DNA of 64,000 nucleotides from positions 139,517,954-139,581,953 of the forward strand of contig CP136064.1 of assembly GCA_032622095.1 (NCBI GenBank), given 5' to 3'. Both the position numbers and the translations under genes were made by a program. Of the stretch, positions 13,067 through 27,045 are shown piece after piece; positions within the stretch are counted from its first letter, which is position 1; the number at the start of each line of letters is the position of its first letter. The notes beneath the pieces were generated by a model that saw nothing but the letters and a program-made list of their open reading frames with translations, was not told where the DNA came from and searched no databases. The stretch comes from Siphonodentalium dalli (lineage: Eukaryota > Mollusca > Scaphopoda > Gadilida > Siphonodentaliidae).

Positions 13067-13510
13067 CCAAAAAAAATCAATTTTTAAGGGCCCAATTTTG
13101 TGGTTCAGCACTTTTATCTCAAAGCTGAGACCCCAATTCAAATTTTATTGATCTATATCCATCGGTGCCACATATAGGTATAATTTCTTTACCATTATTG
13201 GATGAGATTGACCTCCAAGGAGCTCTTGACCCTGAAAATAAGGTTTTTGGATGGAATATATTGGTCGTAGAATGAAAAACAGACATTTTCCCAATAACAA
13301 AGATGTTGAGGAAATCATCAATTATACGGTATTTGATCAGTAACCTAAAACTCCTACAAAAAGGTTACCTGGTGATATAATTTGAATGTAGTTCATCTTT
13401 TGTTATCTAGATTTCATGGCCTTTGATGTGAGATGGCTGCCAAAATGGTTATAAATGGAATGACATATATCACATTAGCAATATACTTGTAAATGAGTTC
13501 AATGTGTTAT
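13067..13510. other. Unannotated spacer
   Basis: This AT-rich spacer lies between the dispersed repeat and the 1,222-bp array. I see no coding sequence, repeat unit or RNA gene in it. Confidence 0.5.
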
Positions 13511-16500
13511 TATACTTCCATATTTTAATATGGGAGTATATTGTATTTATGTTGAGGACTTTTACCGATTAATTGGACATACTGAGAAAAATAACGGCAC
13601 TGGGGACGCGAAATTTCTTGAAAATGTAGGCATCTAAGAGGTACTGAAATGTACGCATCAGAATTTCGGTACATCATTTCTTTGCAGAGTTATTGCCCTT
13701 TTACTTTTCTCCATTTTTCTCTATTATTCTTATTATTATTATTTTCTGAGTAAAATTGGTACGCTTAATCTCAGGAACCGCTGAATCTATAACGCTGAAA
13801 TTTTCGGTGTGTGTACAAATTCTACATTCTATGGCGGTCGGGCCATTGAGAATTTTGTCCGTGCTTGATTTTTGGAGTTATGGCCCTTAAACCGGCCTCT
13901 CACATTTATCGACAATTGTAGAGTATATCAGGAAGCATTGAGGTAGCGGAACGGGACAACTATTATGGTGTAGAGCAACTTAAATGTAGTCCATCAGTTC
14001 TAAAAGAACGTTGTCCAATTATTAACCGGGGAGTGGGGGAAGGGTGTTTAAAGTCGTAAAAATTAAATTCTCTCCGATTACGATCAAACTTACATGTCAT
14101 AGTCTACATTTTATTCTGATAACGATGCCGTGAAAAATTTGTAAATCGGTCGAAAACTGACAGAGTTACCGGCCCCTGATTGTCCAAAATGACGCAAAAT
14201 CCCTTGTATCCACAACTCCTCCCAAACCGATGCGCGGATGAAGGGGGTTGTGAATAATTAATGATCAATATGCATGAGTGAGCAGGCACGCGAAATTTGG
14301 GCATCGTCAGGTAAAAATTGGCCAGATGCACGATGAATGAAGAGAATAAAATTCAAACTTATGCAAGTTTAGATCCCTTTAACGCAGACACACGGTGTTG
14401 CTTTCATTCGCCGGGGAATTTTTAGGCCAATACGATGATGTTTGTCGTGAAAAAATATTTCCAAGGACAACGGAGATATGATCATTTTCCCGAAGGCATA
14501 TGTGGATATTTACACGCAAATCATCATATTATATAGAGCTCACCAAGATGAACCCAATGACACCGGTCTCAACTCTCTAGCTTGAAAACTGACAGAGATA
14601 GGGAGATTTTATCACCAAGTCACCTATTTTCGCGGTAATGGTATTTTCGCATAGAAACGGGTCCGTTGAACTCAGAAATGTCAATATTACTTATGATGAC
14701 CATCACAAACAGTTTCTACCTGTATATTATTATACTTCCATATTTTAATATGGGAGTATATTGTATTTCTGTTGAGGACTTTTACCGATTAATTGGACAT
14801 ACTGAGAAAAATAACGGCACTGGGGACGCGAAATTTCTTGAAAATGTAGGCATCTAAGAGGTACTGAAAATGTACGCATCAGAATTTCGGTACATCATTT
14901 CTTTGCAGAGTTATTGCCTTTTTACTTTTCTCCATTTTGCTCTATTATTCTTATTATTATTATTTTTCTGAGTAAAATTGGTACGCTTAATCTCAGGAAC
15001 CGCTTAATCTATAACGCTGAAATTTTCGGTGTGTGTACAAATTCTACATTCTATGGCGGTCGGGCCATTGAGAATTTTGTCCGTGCTTGATTTTTGGAGT
15101 TATGGCCCTTAAACCGGCCTCTCACATTTATCGACAATTGTAGAGTATATCAGGAAGCATTGAGGTAGCGGAACGGGACAACTATTATGGTGTAGAGCAA
15201 CTTAAATGTAGTCCAGCTGTTCTAAAAGAACGTTGTCCAATTATTAACCGGGGAGTGGGGGAAGGGTGTTTAAAGTCGTAAAAATTAAATTCTCTCCGAT
15301 TACGATCAAACTTACATGTCATAGTCTACATTTTATTCTGATAACGATGCCGTGAAAAATTTGTAAATCGGTCGAAAACTGACAGAGTTACCGGCCCCTG
15401 ATTGTCCAAAATGACGCAAAATCCCTTGTATCCACAACTCCTCCCAAACCGATGCTCGGATGAAGGGGGTTGTGAATAATTAATGATCAATATGCATGAG
15501 TGAGCAGGCACGCGAAATTTGGGCATCGTCAGGTAAAAATTGGCCAGATGCACGATGAATGAAGAGAATAAAATTCAAACTTATGCAAGTTTAGATCCCT
15601 TTAACGCAGACACACGGTGTTGCTTTCATTCGCCGGGGAATTTTTAGGCCAATACGATGATGTTTGTCGTGAAAAAATATTTCCAAGGACAACGGAGATA
15701 TGATCATTTTCCCGAAGGCATATGTGGATATTTACACGCAAATCATCATATTATATAGAGCTCACCAAGATGAACCCAATGACACCGGTCTCAACTCTCT
15801 AGCTTGAAAACTGACAGAGATAGGGAGATTTTATCACCAAGTCACCTATTTTCGCGGTAATGGTATTTTCGCATAGAAACGGGTCCGTTGAACTCAGAAA
15901 TGTCAATATTACTTATGATGACCATCACAAACAGTTTCTACCTGTATATTATTATACTTCCATATTTTAATATGGGAGTATATTGTATTTCTGTTGAGGA
16001 CTTTTACCGATTAATTGGACATACTGAGAAAAATAACGGCACTGGGGACGCGAAATTTCTTGAAAATGTAGGCATCTAAGAGGTACTAAAAATGTACGCA
16101 TCAGAATTTCGGTACATCATTTCTTTGCAGAGTTATTGCCTTTTTACTTTTCTCCATTTTTCTCTATTATTCTTATTATTATTATTTTTCTGAGTAAAAT
16201 TGGTACGCTTAATCTCAGGAACCGCTGAATCTATAACGCTGAAATTTTCGGTGTGTGTACAAATTCTACATTCTATGGCGGTCGGGCCATTGAGAATTTT
16301 GTCCGTGCTTGATTTTTGGAGTTATGGCCCTTAAACCGGCCTCTCACATTTATCGACAATTGTAGAGTATATCAGGAAGCATTGAGGTAGCGGAACGGGA
16401 CAACTATTATGGTGTAGAGCAACTTAAATGTAGTCCAGCTGTTCTAAAAGAACGTTGTCCAATTATTAAGCGGGGAGTGGGGGAAGGGTGTTTAAAGTCG

Positions 16501-19500
16501 TAAAAATTAAATTCTCTCCGATTACGATCAAACTTACATGTCATAGTCTACATTTTATTCTGATAACGATGCCGTGAAAAATTTGTAAATCGGTCGAAAA
16601 CTGACAGAGTTACCGGCCCCTGATTGTCCAAAATGACGCAAAATCCCTTGTATCCACAACTCCTCCCAAACCGATGCTCGGATGAAGGGGGTTGTGAATA
16701 ATTAATGATCAATATGCATGAGTGAGCAGGCACGCGAAATTTGGGCATCGTCAGGTAAAAATTGGCCAGATGCACGATGAATGAAGAGAATAAAATTCAA
16801 ACTTATGCAAGTTTAGATCCCTTTAACGAAGACACACGGTGTTGCTTTCATTCGCCGGGGAATTTTTAGGCCAATACGATGATGTTTGTCGTGAAAAAAT
16901 ATTTCCAAGGACAACGGAGATATGATCATTTTCCCGAAGGCATATGTGGATATTTACACGCAAATCATCATATTATATAGAGCTCACCAAGATGAACCCA
17001 ATGACACCGGTCTCAACTCTCTAGCTTGAAAACTGACAGAGATAGGGAGATTTTATCACCAAGTCACCTATTTTCGCGGTAATGGTATTTTCGCATAGAA
17101 ACGGGTCCGTTGAACTCAGAAATGTCAATATTACTTATGATGACCATCACAAACAGTTTCTACCTGTATATTATTATACTTCCATATTTTAATATGGGAG
17201 TATATTGTATTTCTGTTGAGGACTTTTACCGATTAATTGGACATACTGAGAAAAATAACGGCACTGGGGACGCGAAATTTCTTGAAAATGTAGGCATCTA
17301 AGAGGTACTGAAAATGTACGCATCAGAATTTCGGTACATCATTTCTTTGCAGAGTTATTGCCTTTTTACTTTTCTCCATTTTTCTCTATTATTCTTATTA
17401 TTATTATTTTTCTGAGTAAAATTGGTACGCTTAATCTCAGGAACCGCTGAATCTATAACGCTGAAATTTTCGGTGTGTGTACAAATTCTACATTCTATGG
17501 CGGTCGGGCCATTGAGAATTTTGTCCGTGCTTGATTTTTGGAGTTATGGCCCTTAAACCGGCCTCTCACATTTATCGACAATTGTAGAGTATATCAGGAA
17601 GCATTGAGGTAGCGGAACGGGACAACTATTATGGTGTAGAGCAACTTAAATGTAGTCCAGCTGTTCTAAAAGAACGTTGTCCAATTATTAACCGGGGAGT
17701 GGGGGAAGGGTGTTTAAAGTCGTAAAAATTAAATTCTCTCCGATTACGATCAAACTTACATGTCATAGTCTACATTTTATTCTGATAACGATGTCGTGAA
17801 AAATTTGTAAATCGGTCGAAAACTGACAGAGTTACCGGCCCCTGATTGTCCAAAATGACGCAAAATCCCTTGTATCCACAACTCCTCCCAAACCGATGCT
17901 CGGATGAAGGGGGTTGTGAATAATTAATGATCAATATGCATGAGTGAGCAGGCACGCGAAATTTGGGCATCGTCAGGTAAAAATTGGCCAGATGCACGAT
18001 GAATGAAGAGAATAAAATTCAAACTTATGCAAGTTTAGATCCCTTTAACGCAGACACACGGTGTCGCTTTCATTCGCCGGGGAATTTTTAGGCCAATACG
18101 ATGATGTTTGTCGTGAAAAAATATTTCCAAGGACAACGGAGATATGATCATTTTCCCGAAGGCATATGTGGATATTTACACGCAAATCATCATATCATAT
18201 AGAGCTCACCAAGATGAACCCAATGACACCGGTCTCAACTCTCTAGCTTGAAAACTGACAGAGATAGGGAGATTTTATCACCAAGTCACCTATTTTCGCG
18301 GTAATGGTATTTTCGCATAGAAACGGGTCCGATGAACTCAGAAATGTCAATATTACTTATGATGACCATCACAAACAGTTTCTACCTGTATATTATAATA
18401 CTTCCATATTTTAATATGGGAGTATATTGTATTTCTGTTGAGGACTTTTACCGATTAATTGGACATACTGAGAAAAATAACGGCACTGGGGACGCGAAAT
18501 TTCTTGAAAATGTAGGCATCTAAGAGGTACTGAAAATGTACGCATCAGAATTTCGGTACATCATTTCTTTGCAGAGTTATTGCCTTTTTACTTTTCTCCA
18601 TTTTTCTCTATTATTCTTATTATTATTATTTTTCTGAGTAAAATTGGTACGCTTAATCTCAGGAACCGCTGAATCTATAACGCTGAAATTTTCGGTGTGT
18701 GTACAAATTCTACATTCTATGGCGGTCGGGCCATTGAGAATTTTGTCTGTGCTTGATTTTTGGAGTTATGGCCCTTAAACCGGCCTCTCACATTTATCGA
18801 CAATTGTAGAGTATATCAGGAAGCATTGAGGTAGCGGAACGGGACAACTATTATGGTGTAGAGCAACTTAAATGTAGTCCAGCTGTTCTAAAAGAACGTT
18901 GTCCAATTATTAACCGGGGAGTGGGGGAAGGGTGTTTAAAGTCGTAAAAATTAAATTCTCTCCGATTACGATCAAACTTACATGTCATAGTCTACATTTT
19001 ATTCTGATAACGATGCCGTGAAAAATTTGTAAATCGGTCGAAAACTGACAGAGTTACCGGCCCCTGATTGTCCAAAATGACGCAAAATCCCTTGTATCCA
19101 CAACTCCTCCCAAACCGATGCTCGGATGAAGGGGGTTGTGAATAATTAATGATCAATATGCATGAGTGAGCAGGCACGCGAAATTTGGGCATCGTCAGGT
19201 AAAAATTGGCCAGATGCACGATGAATGAAGAGAATAAAATTCAAACTTATGCAAGTTTAGATCCCTTTAACGCAGACACACGGTGTTGCTTTCATTCGCC
19301 GGGGAATTTTTAGGCCAATACGATGATGTTTGTCGTGAAAAAATATTTCCAAGGACAACGGAGATATGATCATTTTCCCGAAGGCATATGTGGATATTTA
19401 CACGCAAATCATCATATTATATAGAGCTCACCAAGATGAACCCAATGACACCGGTCTCAACTCTCTAGCTTGAAAACTGACAGAGATAGGGAGATTTTAT

Positions 19501-21521
19501 CACCAAGTCACCTATTTTCGCGGTAATGGTATTTTCGCATAGAAACGGGTCCGTTGAACTCAGAAATGTCAATATTACTTATGATGACCATCACAAACAG
19601 TTTCTACCTGTATATTATTATACTTCCATATTTTAATATGGGAGTATATTGTATTTCTGTTGAGGACTTTTACCGATTAATTGGACATACTGAGAAAAAT
19701 AACGGCACTGGGGACGCGAAATTTCTTGAAAATGTAGGCATCTAAGAGGTACTGAAAATGTACGCATCAGAATTTCGGTACATCATTTCTTTGCAGAGTT
19801 ATTGCCTTTTTACTTTTCTCCATTTTTCTCTATTATTCTTATTATTATTATTTTTCTGAGTAAAATTGGTACGCTTAATCTCAGGAACCGCTGAATCTAT
19901 AACGCTGAAATTTTCGGTGTGTATACAAATTCTACATTCTATGGCGGTCGGGCCATTGAGAATTTTGTCCGTGCTTGATTTTTGGAGTTATGGCCCTTAA
20001 ACCGGCCTCTCACATTTATCGACAATTGTAGAGTATATCAGGAAGCATTGAGGTAGCGGAACGGGACAACTATTATGGTGTAGAGCAACTTAAATGTAGT
20101 CCAGCTGTTCTAAAAGAACGTTGTCCAATTATTAACCGGGGAGTGGGGGAAGGGTGTTTAAAGTCGTAAAAATTAAATTCTCTCCGATTACGATCAAACT
20201 TACATGTCATAGTCTACATTTTATTCTGATAACGATGCCGTGAAAAATTTGTAAATCGGTCGAAAACTGACAGAGTTACCGGCCCCTGATTGTCCAAAAT
20301 GACGCAAAATCCCTTGTATCCACAACTCCTCCCAAACCGATGCTCGGATGAAGGGGGTTGTGAATAATTAATGATCAATATGCATGAGTGAGCAGGCACG
20401 CGAAATTTGGGCATCGTCAGGTAAAAATTGGCCAGATGCACGATGAATGAAGAGAATAAAATTCAAACTTATGCAAGTTTAGATCCCTTTAACGAAGACA
20501 CACGGTGTTGCTTTCATTCGCCGGGGAATTTTTAGGCCAATACGATGATGTTTGTCGTGAAAAAATATTTCCAAGGACAACGGAGATATGATCATTTTCC
20601 CGAAGGCATATGTGGATATTTACACGCAAATCATCATATTATATAGAGCTCACCAAGATGAACCCAATGACACCGGTCTCAACTCTCTAGCTTGAAAACT
20701 GACAGAGATAGGGAGATTTTATCACCAAGTCACCTATTTTCGCGGTAATGGTATTTTCGCATAGAAACGGGTCCGTTGAACTCAGAAATGTCAATATTAC
20801 TTATGATGACCATCACAAACAGTTTCTACCTGTATATTATTATACTTCCATATTTTAATATGGGAGTATATTGTATTTCTGTTGAGGACTTTTACCGATT
20901 AATTGGACATACTGAGAAAAATAACGGCACTGGGGACGCGAAATTTCTTGAAAATGTAGGCATCTAAGAGGTACTGAAAATGTATGCATCAGAATTTCGG
21001 TACATCATTTCTTTGCAGAGTTATTGCCCTTTTACTTTTCTCCATTTTTCTCTATTATTCTTATTATTATTATTTTTCTGAGTAAAATTGGTACGCTTAA
21101 TCTCAGGAACCGCTGAATCTATAACGCTGAAATTTTCGGTGTGTGTACAAATTCTACATTCTATGGCGGTCGGGCCATTGAGAATTTTGTCCGTGCTTGA
21201 TTTTTGGAGTTATGGCCCTTAAACCGGCCTCTCACATTTATCGACAATTGTAGAGTATATCAGGAAGCATTGAGGTAGCGGAACGGGACAACTATTATGG
21301 TGTAGAGCAACTTAAATGTAGTCCATCTGTTCTAAAAGAACGTTGTCCAATTATTAACCGGGGAGTGGGGGAAGGGTGTTTAAAGTCGTAAAAATTAAAT
21401 TCTCTCCGATTACGATCAAACTTACATGTCATAGTCTACATTTTATTCTGATAACGATGCCGTGAAAAATTTGTAAATCGGTCGAAAACTGACAGAGTTA
21501 CCGGCCCCTGATTGTCCAAAA
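13511..21521. repeat. 1,222-bp tandem array, about 6.6 copies
   Basis: Units begin at TATACTTCCATATTTTAATA at 13511, 14731, 15953, 17175, 18397, 19619 and 20841; the last unit stops at about 21,521. The spacing is 1,222 bases (1,220 for the first). Units differ by only a few substitutions each, so they are recently amplified or homogenised. Each start is an imperfect palindrome: TACTTCCATATT, a short loop, then AATATGGGAGTA. The two short frames that recur once per unit (75 codons minus, 63 codons plus) have no recognisable product. A diverged single copy lies at about 25,750-26,690. Confidence 0.97.
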
Positions 21522-21550
21522 TAATAAATTTCTCTCCCTAATGAAGGAAA

Positions 21551-22530
21551 ATGACTGTTGGAGGAGCTGGAGCGCAGGAGAGGGTGAAACCAGGCCCGGA
21601 AAAGCGGTGTGACCATGCCGGGGTTGTTAGTCCAGACCGGGTGGTGGGACCAGGCAGACCGCTGGCGGATGTAAACGGCAGATTTAGCAACAAAAAAACA
21701 AAAAACAAAAACAAAAAAACAAGTCCAGCGCTGTCAATTTTTTATGGCATGTTCCGAATGGGAAGAGTGATGCGGATCAGAATATATCAATTGTTAGTTT
21801 TTTGGTCTGGTTGTTACCGACCTACGATCGGGACAATAAATGTTCTATTTATAGCGCCAAATCAAAACGGTCTAATTATTGAGCAAGGTTAATGCAGTAG
21901 CAGATACGGCTGTATCCTGTAGGTACGACTCTGAAGTTTGACCACTCTAATATAAAAACAACATGCCCAAAAGCGACCGAGCTTCAGGTGGGTTCAAACT
22001 TTTGGCAAATTCCAACGAAAATCAAAGGGGGGAAATTTGTCAAAAAATCAGACATCAAGATAAAAAAAATTTGATAAGTGGATGTGATAGCTAGTGAACA
22101 GTTGCAACTTAGTCATGTCTGTTTCAATCGCCCTAAAGCCGAAGGTTTACTCGTGGCTAGGCTTTATAAGGTAAATGAGAATAGTTAAGTGCTGCATCAC
22201 TAACCTATTTTTCCCGCCAAATCGAAACGGGCTAATGAAAGAGCGAGCTAATGCAGGAGCAGGTATTTTGATATACCTTAGATAATTTCCCAAACTTTGA
22301 GCGTTCTACTATATAAGCAACCTGCTCGCATTCAGGTGGGTCCAAATATGTAAATTCCACCGAAAACGAAAGGTGAAAAAATACTCCAAAAACGAAACAT
22401 GGGGATAAAACGTTTCTAATGAGTGGATGTTATTTGGAGTATCAACGCGCCACTTGAGTGCGATTTCCTGAGTTTTGAAGCGAATGGTTTACTCATGGCG
22501 ACGATATAATTATATCGTAAAACGTATGTA
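21551..22530. repeat. Degenerate repeat block A, related to 27,310-28,960
   Basis: The segment from AAAGCGGTGTGACCATGCCG to the poly-A-rich stretch at 21,690 matches 27,330-27,480. What follows is a run of degenerate 350-bp units with shared phrases such as TTCAGGTGGGTTCAAA, GCAAATTCCAACGAAAATC and GAGCGAGCTAATG (21,985 and 22,335; 22,240). A 113-codon frame at 21,551-21,892 lies wholly inside the repeat and is not recognisable. Confidence 0.7.
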
Positions 22531-25371
22531 CCACTAACTTAATCGTATCTTGAATGTGAGCATGTAAGAATATCTACCGTTTTTATCAAGAAAAATAGTA
22601 TGACTATTTGTGCACTCAATTGTTTTGTCTGCATTGTGATACAAATTACAAGGTCTGTAATTTGGCAGAGGTATCCATCTTCTTGGTGCGTGTACAGAAA
22701 TACCTATTGGTATTGAATTATTGAAGCAGTATCATAGATCAGACGTATAGGGACAATCACATGCTACCATTTAGTGATGTAAATTGAATTTTCCCAGAGA
22801 TATCGTGACATCAAACATTCACTGGGAAAAGTACTGGGAAAAGTACTTGTGCATATTATAAAATTACCAGATAAAGACCGTACCCAAGACTTTGGTCAAC
22901 TACAGATAACAGTGAAAACAAACAAACAGGTGTACACCATAAAAATCAAAACATAAAAGTAGCATCAACGCGAACAATAAGAAGAGAGAAGAAGAAATAG
23001 ATAGTGGTGAAGCGCAATACATGTAAAACGAGAATCATTACAAACGTTTAATTATATGGAAGTATACGAATTTCCCACCGGGAATTCGAAAAGCCGCTAG
23101 TTTTCTTTAAACTTATGGGAGAACAGGGTGTTTTTATGGTATTCTAATGTCGAATTGAATTATACTCAGCCCACAAGTAGGTTTAGTAAATGTTGAGTTA
23201 CTACAATTTGATCAATCAGTATGATTCAGTAGTCGAACAGGTTGTGTCTTTATCCATCCCACATCAATTTTGATTGGCTGCATCACCATTTTGTATAAAG
23301 GTTCTACAATTTCCCTAACATGTACATTATTCTAGAACAAATAATGGCTAGCCTGGAGTGAGTTAGAAGAAAAATACAAGCATCAGTTGATATGCAGATA
23401 TAAATACATACAAATCTACATTCTGCATGTAGCCATGCTATGCAATCCTCCCTCATGTTTCAACTTATCAAGGAAAAATGATCACATTGCCAATGTCTAT
23501 GATAGTCAGATGTTTTTGTAGATTTGTGGATGTTGTAGATTTTGTAGATTTGTGGATGTTGTAATGCAATATAGATCTCCATTATAGTTGCACAAATTTA
23601 TTTTTCATTTCGTCCCTTTAAATTGACTTTTATTTTTTATGTATGTATATGTGCCACTCCAAAAATGTCAGTAAAAGTACTGTAAACCGTTTGGTTTGAT
23701 GTTATGGGCACAGGAGATATATATATACTTTACATGTCAAATATTGTGAACCCTGCAGGTACGTTTATGTGTGTCAGTCGCCTTATGTGTGTGATGTACA
23801 TGCAGTAACTACATGTATATTCTGGTGAAATTTATGGTCTGCACTCTGCAGTATTTCAAAAACATGCTATGGCCATGCCTACATATACATATGTACACTG
23901 ATTCAAACACAATGATTGTCGGGTTATAATCTATGTTTGAGGATAGTTACTATGTATTTTTCATTTGTGTTGCATTTGTCAATATTAATGGGTCCCAGGA
24001 GTCCAGATGTTACTAGTGCAGAGCCCATTTAATTTTCATGAAACTGGTGGACTTCATGTCTATACTCCTAAATAAACATGACTCTGAGTCTTATCAGACC
24101 AAGACGGTATTGTGTAGGTTTTACTAGAATTATATTTAGAAAAGACTCAACCATTATTTTTCCACTGCCCTTATCACAATATATTCATTTGGCAGTATTC
24201 ATCCCAAGTTTAGTGGTGATGCTAATACATTTGGTATGATATTCAGGTAGAGCAAAGCGATCTGAACGAATCGAGGATAAGCCACAATGTGTAGAAAACA
24301 TTAAAAAACATGTATATTGTGAAATATTTTAATAATGGGTGCTGGTTTTTACAAACTGGCCATAATTGAGATGACTATTCCTGTTGTTTACCAAATATCA
24401 GCGTACACAATAAAATTTTGAAGTATATATGTTCTTGAATGTTGCATACAGACACTGACTTTTGCACAAATTGCTCGGGTTAGCCAAACAATGCAAAAAT
24501 AACCAACTTTAGGTAAAATGATGGTACTTGACAGAATTGCTTTGACCTACAAACATATCAATCCAGCAGTACCCATCAGCATAATATAAAATTAGCAGGA
24601 CCACTTAACCTGAGGTGGTATTGAAAATGAAAATATCTTTAAAATGGTAAGTTATGAGGGCTATTAGCTATTATGAAGAATTATGTTAGTGAAAATATAG
24701 ACCCTCATCTTCTCCAACCTGCAAGTGATGCAGCTATCATGGCCAATCAAAACTAATGTGGGACTGACAAAGGCTCATTCTACTATTGATTGAATAGTGA
24801 TCATTCCATCATTTCCTAAAACTTTTTGTGAGATGAGGTGTCCTTTTGTAAGAATTGATTACTTCTGAAATATATACTGGTATATATGGTCATCTCCCAT
24901 CTGATTACAACGTGTTTTTACTATGCCCAGGTGCAATACCCATTTTAGGATCGCAACATGTGGCTGCTGCATGAAGCAAACAGCTGGTCATTCCATTTAG
25001 TAAAAGTGTTTAGCATATTTCATATCTTGGTCACTTAAATCAGATCAGCTGTTAAATGTTGATAACAAATTTTGAAAACCTGTTTTGTTCAATCTGTACA
25101 TTTCTGTTGATTAGAGCACAATTGTTACCTGATTTTTGGTAAAGCACACCAGTTTCCAAGGCATTTTCAGTCATGAAGAGCTCACGTTGTGTGTCGGGAT
25201 CAACACATCCTCAGCAGCAATTTCCAGCTAATCCCATTGTGTGTGGTCAATTGTGCTCTTAAGTCGATCAGAGAATTTGGATAGTTCTTTAAAAAGTGTC
25301 ATACATATGCTGTGGCCTTGGTGGTATTGTATACTTGTGGTGCGTAACATGCTGAAATCGGTTTTTGGCAA
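22531..25371. other. About 2.8 kb without recognisable features
   Basis: This is AT-rich sequence. The only structures I see are a short direct duplication of TAGATTTGTGGATGTTGTAG near 23,520-23,565 and a TATGGAAGTATA motif at about 23,056 that resembles the palindrome arm of the 1,222-bp array. There are no long open frames and no RNA genes that I can recognise. Confidence 0.55.
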
Positions 25372-25668
25372 TTATCTTAAAAAACATTGACTTTTGGATA
25401 TGAAAATGTATTACTGACCCCCCATAATGTGGCCATTCCGCACATTTTGAGTGGTCACACGACCCCCTTTGGCCAACGGTTCTGGAGATATAGTACGGCG
25501 GGTGGTAGTACTTCGCGCAAAAAGGGGCGTGGCCATTTGACCCATTTCGCCCTCAATGGGAAATGTGTCACCAACCAAATATTGTTCGTGTACCTTCAAT
25601 TAGTGGATTCGTGAAGAGTTTTGCTCTGGACATAAAAGTGCATACAAAACGCCCTCAGCTACTAGAGT
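25372..25668. repeat. Dispersed repeat, inverted copy of 12,762-13,066
   Basis: This is the reverse complement of the segment at 12,762-13,066. The two copies lie about 12.6 kb apart and enclose the 1,222-bp array. The 75- and 62-codon frames here are by-products of the repeat. Confidence 0.88.
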
Positions 25669-25672
25669 AGTT

Positions 25673-25930
25673 CTCACATAGCAAGAAAGATACCTGGATT
25701 TAGTTTTATGGTAGTGCTGGCCGTTGTCAATATACTACACACAAATATTTTGGACAGGGTCGGACTTACATTTTTTGGTTATGGTGGGGGCGAAATTTTC
25801 GCAATTTTTTTTTTGCGATGATTTCAACCATTTTACTACCATGTATCTATAGAACGTACTAATGATCCTCCTGAAAGAATTTTGTAAATCGGTTCAGAAA
25901 TGTCCAATTTACAGACCATCGAAAATTGTA
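25673..25930. repeat. Dispersed repeat, direct copy at 27,043-27,300
   Basis: The sequence from TTCTCACATAGCAAGAAAGA through GGTTATGGTGGGGGCGAAAT to the end of the block is repeated almost exactly at 27,043-27,300 in the same orientation. Confidence 0.9.
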
Positions 25931-26690
25931 TTCATACATTGACTGAGGAGAAAGTGGTTGTGACCAAAACTCCTCCTAGACGACGCGCATGAACAGGATT
26001 TGGTTTATGTGAGCGTGTTATTCATAGAGAGAAGACGAACTGGTGCAATTTTTACCAAGATCCAAAAACATTTGTCCATATTAGGGAGGAGGCAAAAATT
26101 GTCATTTTTGTGTCGTCTCCGATTCGAACCAAAACTGTTGTGAAGTATCTATATGACGTTCTGAGAGTACTCCCGAAAGAATTTTGTAAATCTGTTGAAA
26201 AATGTAGAAATTGTGGCCCATTAATTTTTATCAAGTTTACAGAAGATGCACTATGGATTTAAATTCCTACAACCAATCGTCACTGTTTTGGTGTCATTCG
26301 AAGGGGAATTTCTAGTACTTCTAAACGATTACATACTTGCCGTATTATGTCGATGGAAGCCAGAGATAATCTAAATTTATATACCGAACAGCATACATAT
26401 AGGCCTACATAGTAGAATATCGCCACAATATCTTACTAAAACCCTACTATATAATAAAGGGGCATCAATTGCGAACACAATCACGCAAAAAAAATTAGCT
26501 CGATATCTCGAAAATTGGCCGAGATATGGCGACTTTTCTACCCGCGTCACCTAATTCCGAGGTATGGTGGGGGTCACACCAGAACGTTCCAACTGGACAC
26601 AGAAATGTCAAGAAACCATACTATCGACATTCTAATCAATTACGCGCGATTCCCTTATTATACTTCCATGTTTTACATGGAAGTATATTG
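25750..26690. repeat. Diverged monomer related to the 1,222-bp array
   Basis: Phrases occur here in the same order as in the array: ACTCCTCCTAGACGACGCGC (array: ACTCCTCCCAAACCGATGC), a gagatatggcgactttt segment (array: gagatagggagatttta), ACACAGAAATGTCAAG, and a closing palindrome TATACTTCCATGTTTTACAT continuing GGAAGTATA at about 26,660-26,689. The palindrome is perfect here, whereas in the array it carries one mismatch. This supports the array having grown from a dispersed element. Confidence 0.55.
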
Positions 26691-27045
26691 TTTTTGTGAT
26701 TTTTATTTTTGTCTATTATTATTTGCGTTCTTAGCAATTTTATAATGAGTCAATACAAGAGTTAGAAAGCTAAAACTTTGTATGTATATATATATGTATA
26801 CAAACTCTAGTGCTTAGGCCTATTGAGAATCATGTCCTCACTTGACTTGCAGAGTTATCTCCCTTCATGTGAAAAATTGGTGTTTTCAGAACTCCGAAAA
26901 TATAAGGAGTACAGCACTGAAATTTGGTCGATAGATACATCTTGATATCCACTGAATCGTAAGCACATCAAAAACTTTGTCCGTCTTTCCTCTCCAGAGT
27001 TATCTCCCATATATATGTCAACCTCGAAATATTTCTGATCGCCTG
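26690..27045. repeat. Dispersed repeat, direct copy of 12,370-12,760
   Basis: Same sequence and order as at 12,370-12,760; it follows immediately after the palindrome at 26,660-26,689. Confidence 0.85.

Noticed and set aside
14104-20967. 75- and 63-codon frames repeated once per 1,222-bp unit
   Set aside because: Identity follows from the young array, and the proteins have no recognisable features. Absence of stops in such short frames is not evidence of coding.
21551-21892. 113-codon frame starting MTVGGAGAQERVKPG
   Set aside because: It lies entirely in a dispersed repeat whose other copy (27,310-27,640) has no matching frame.
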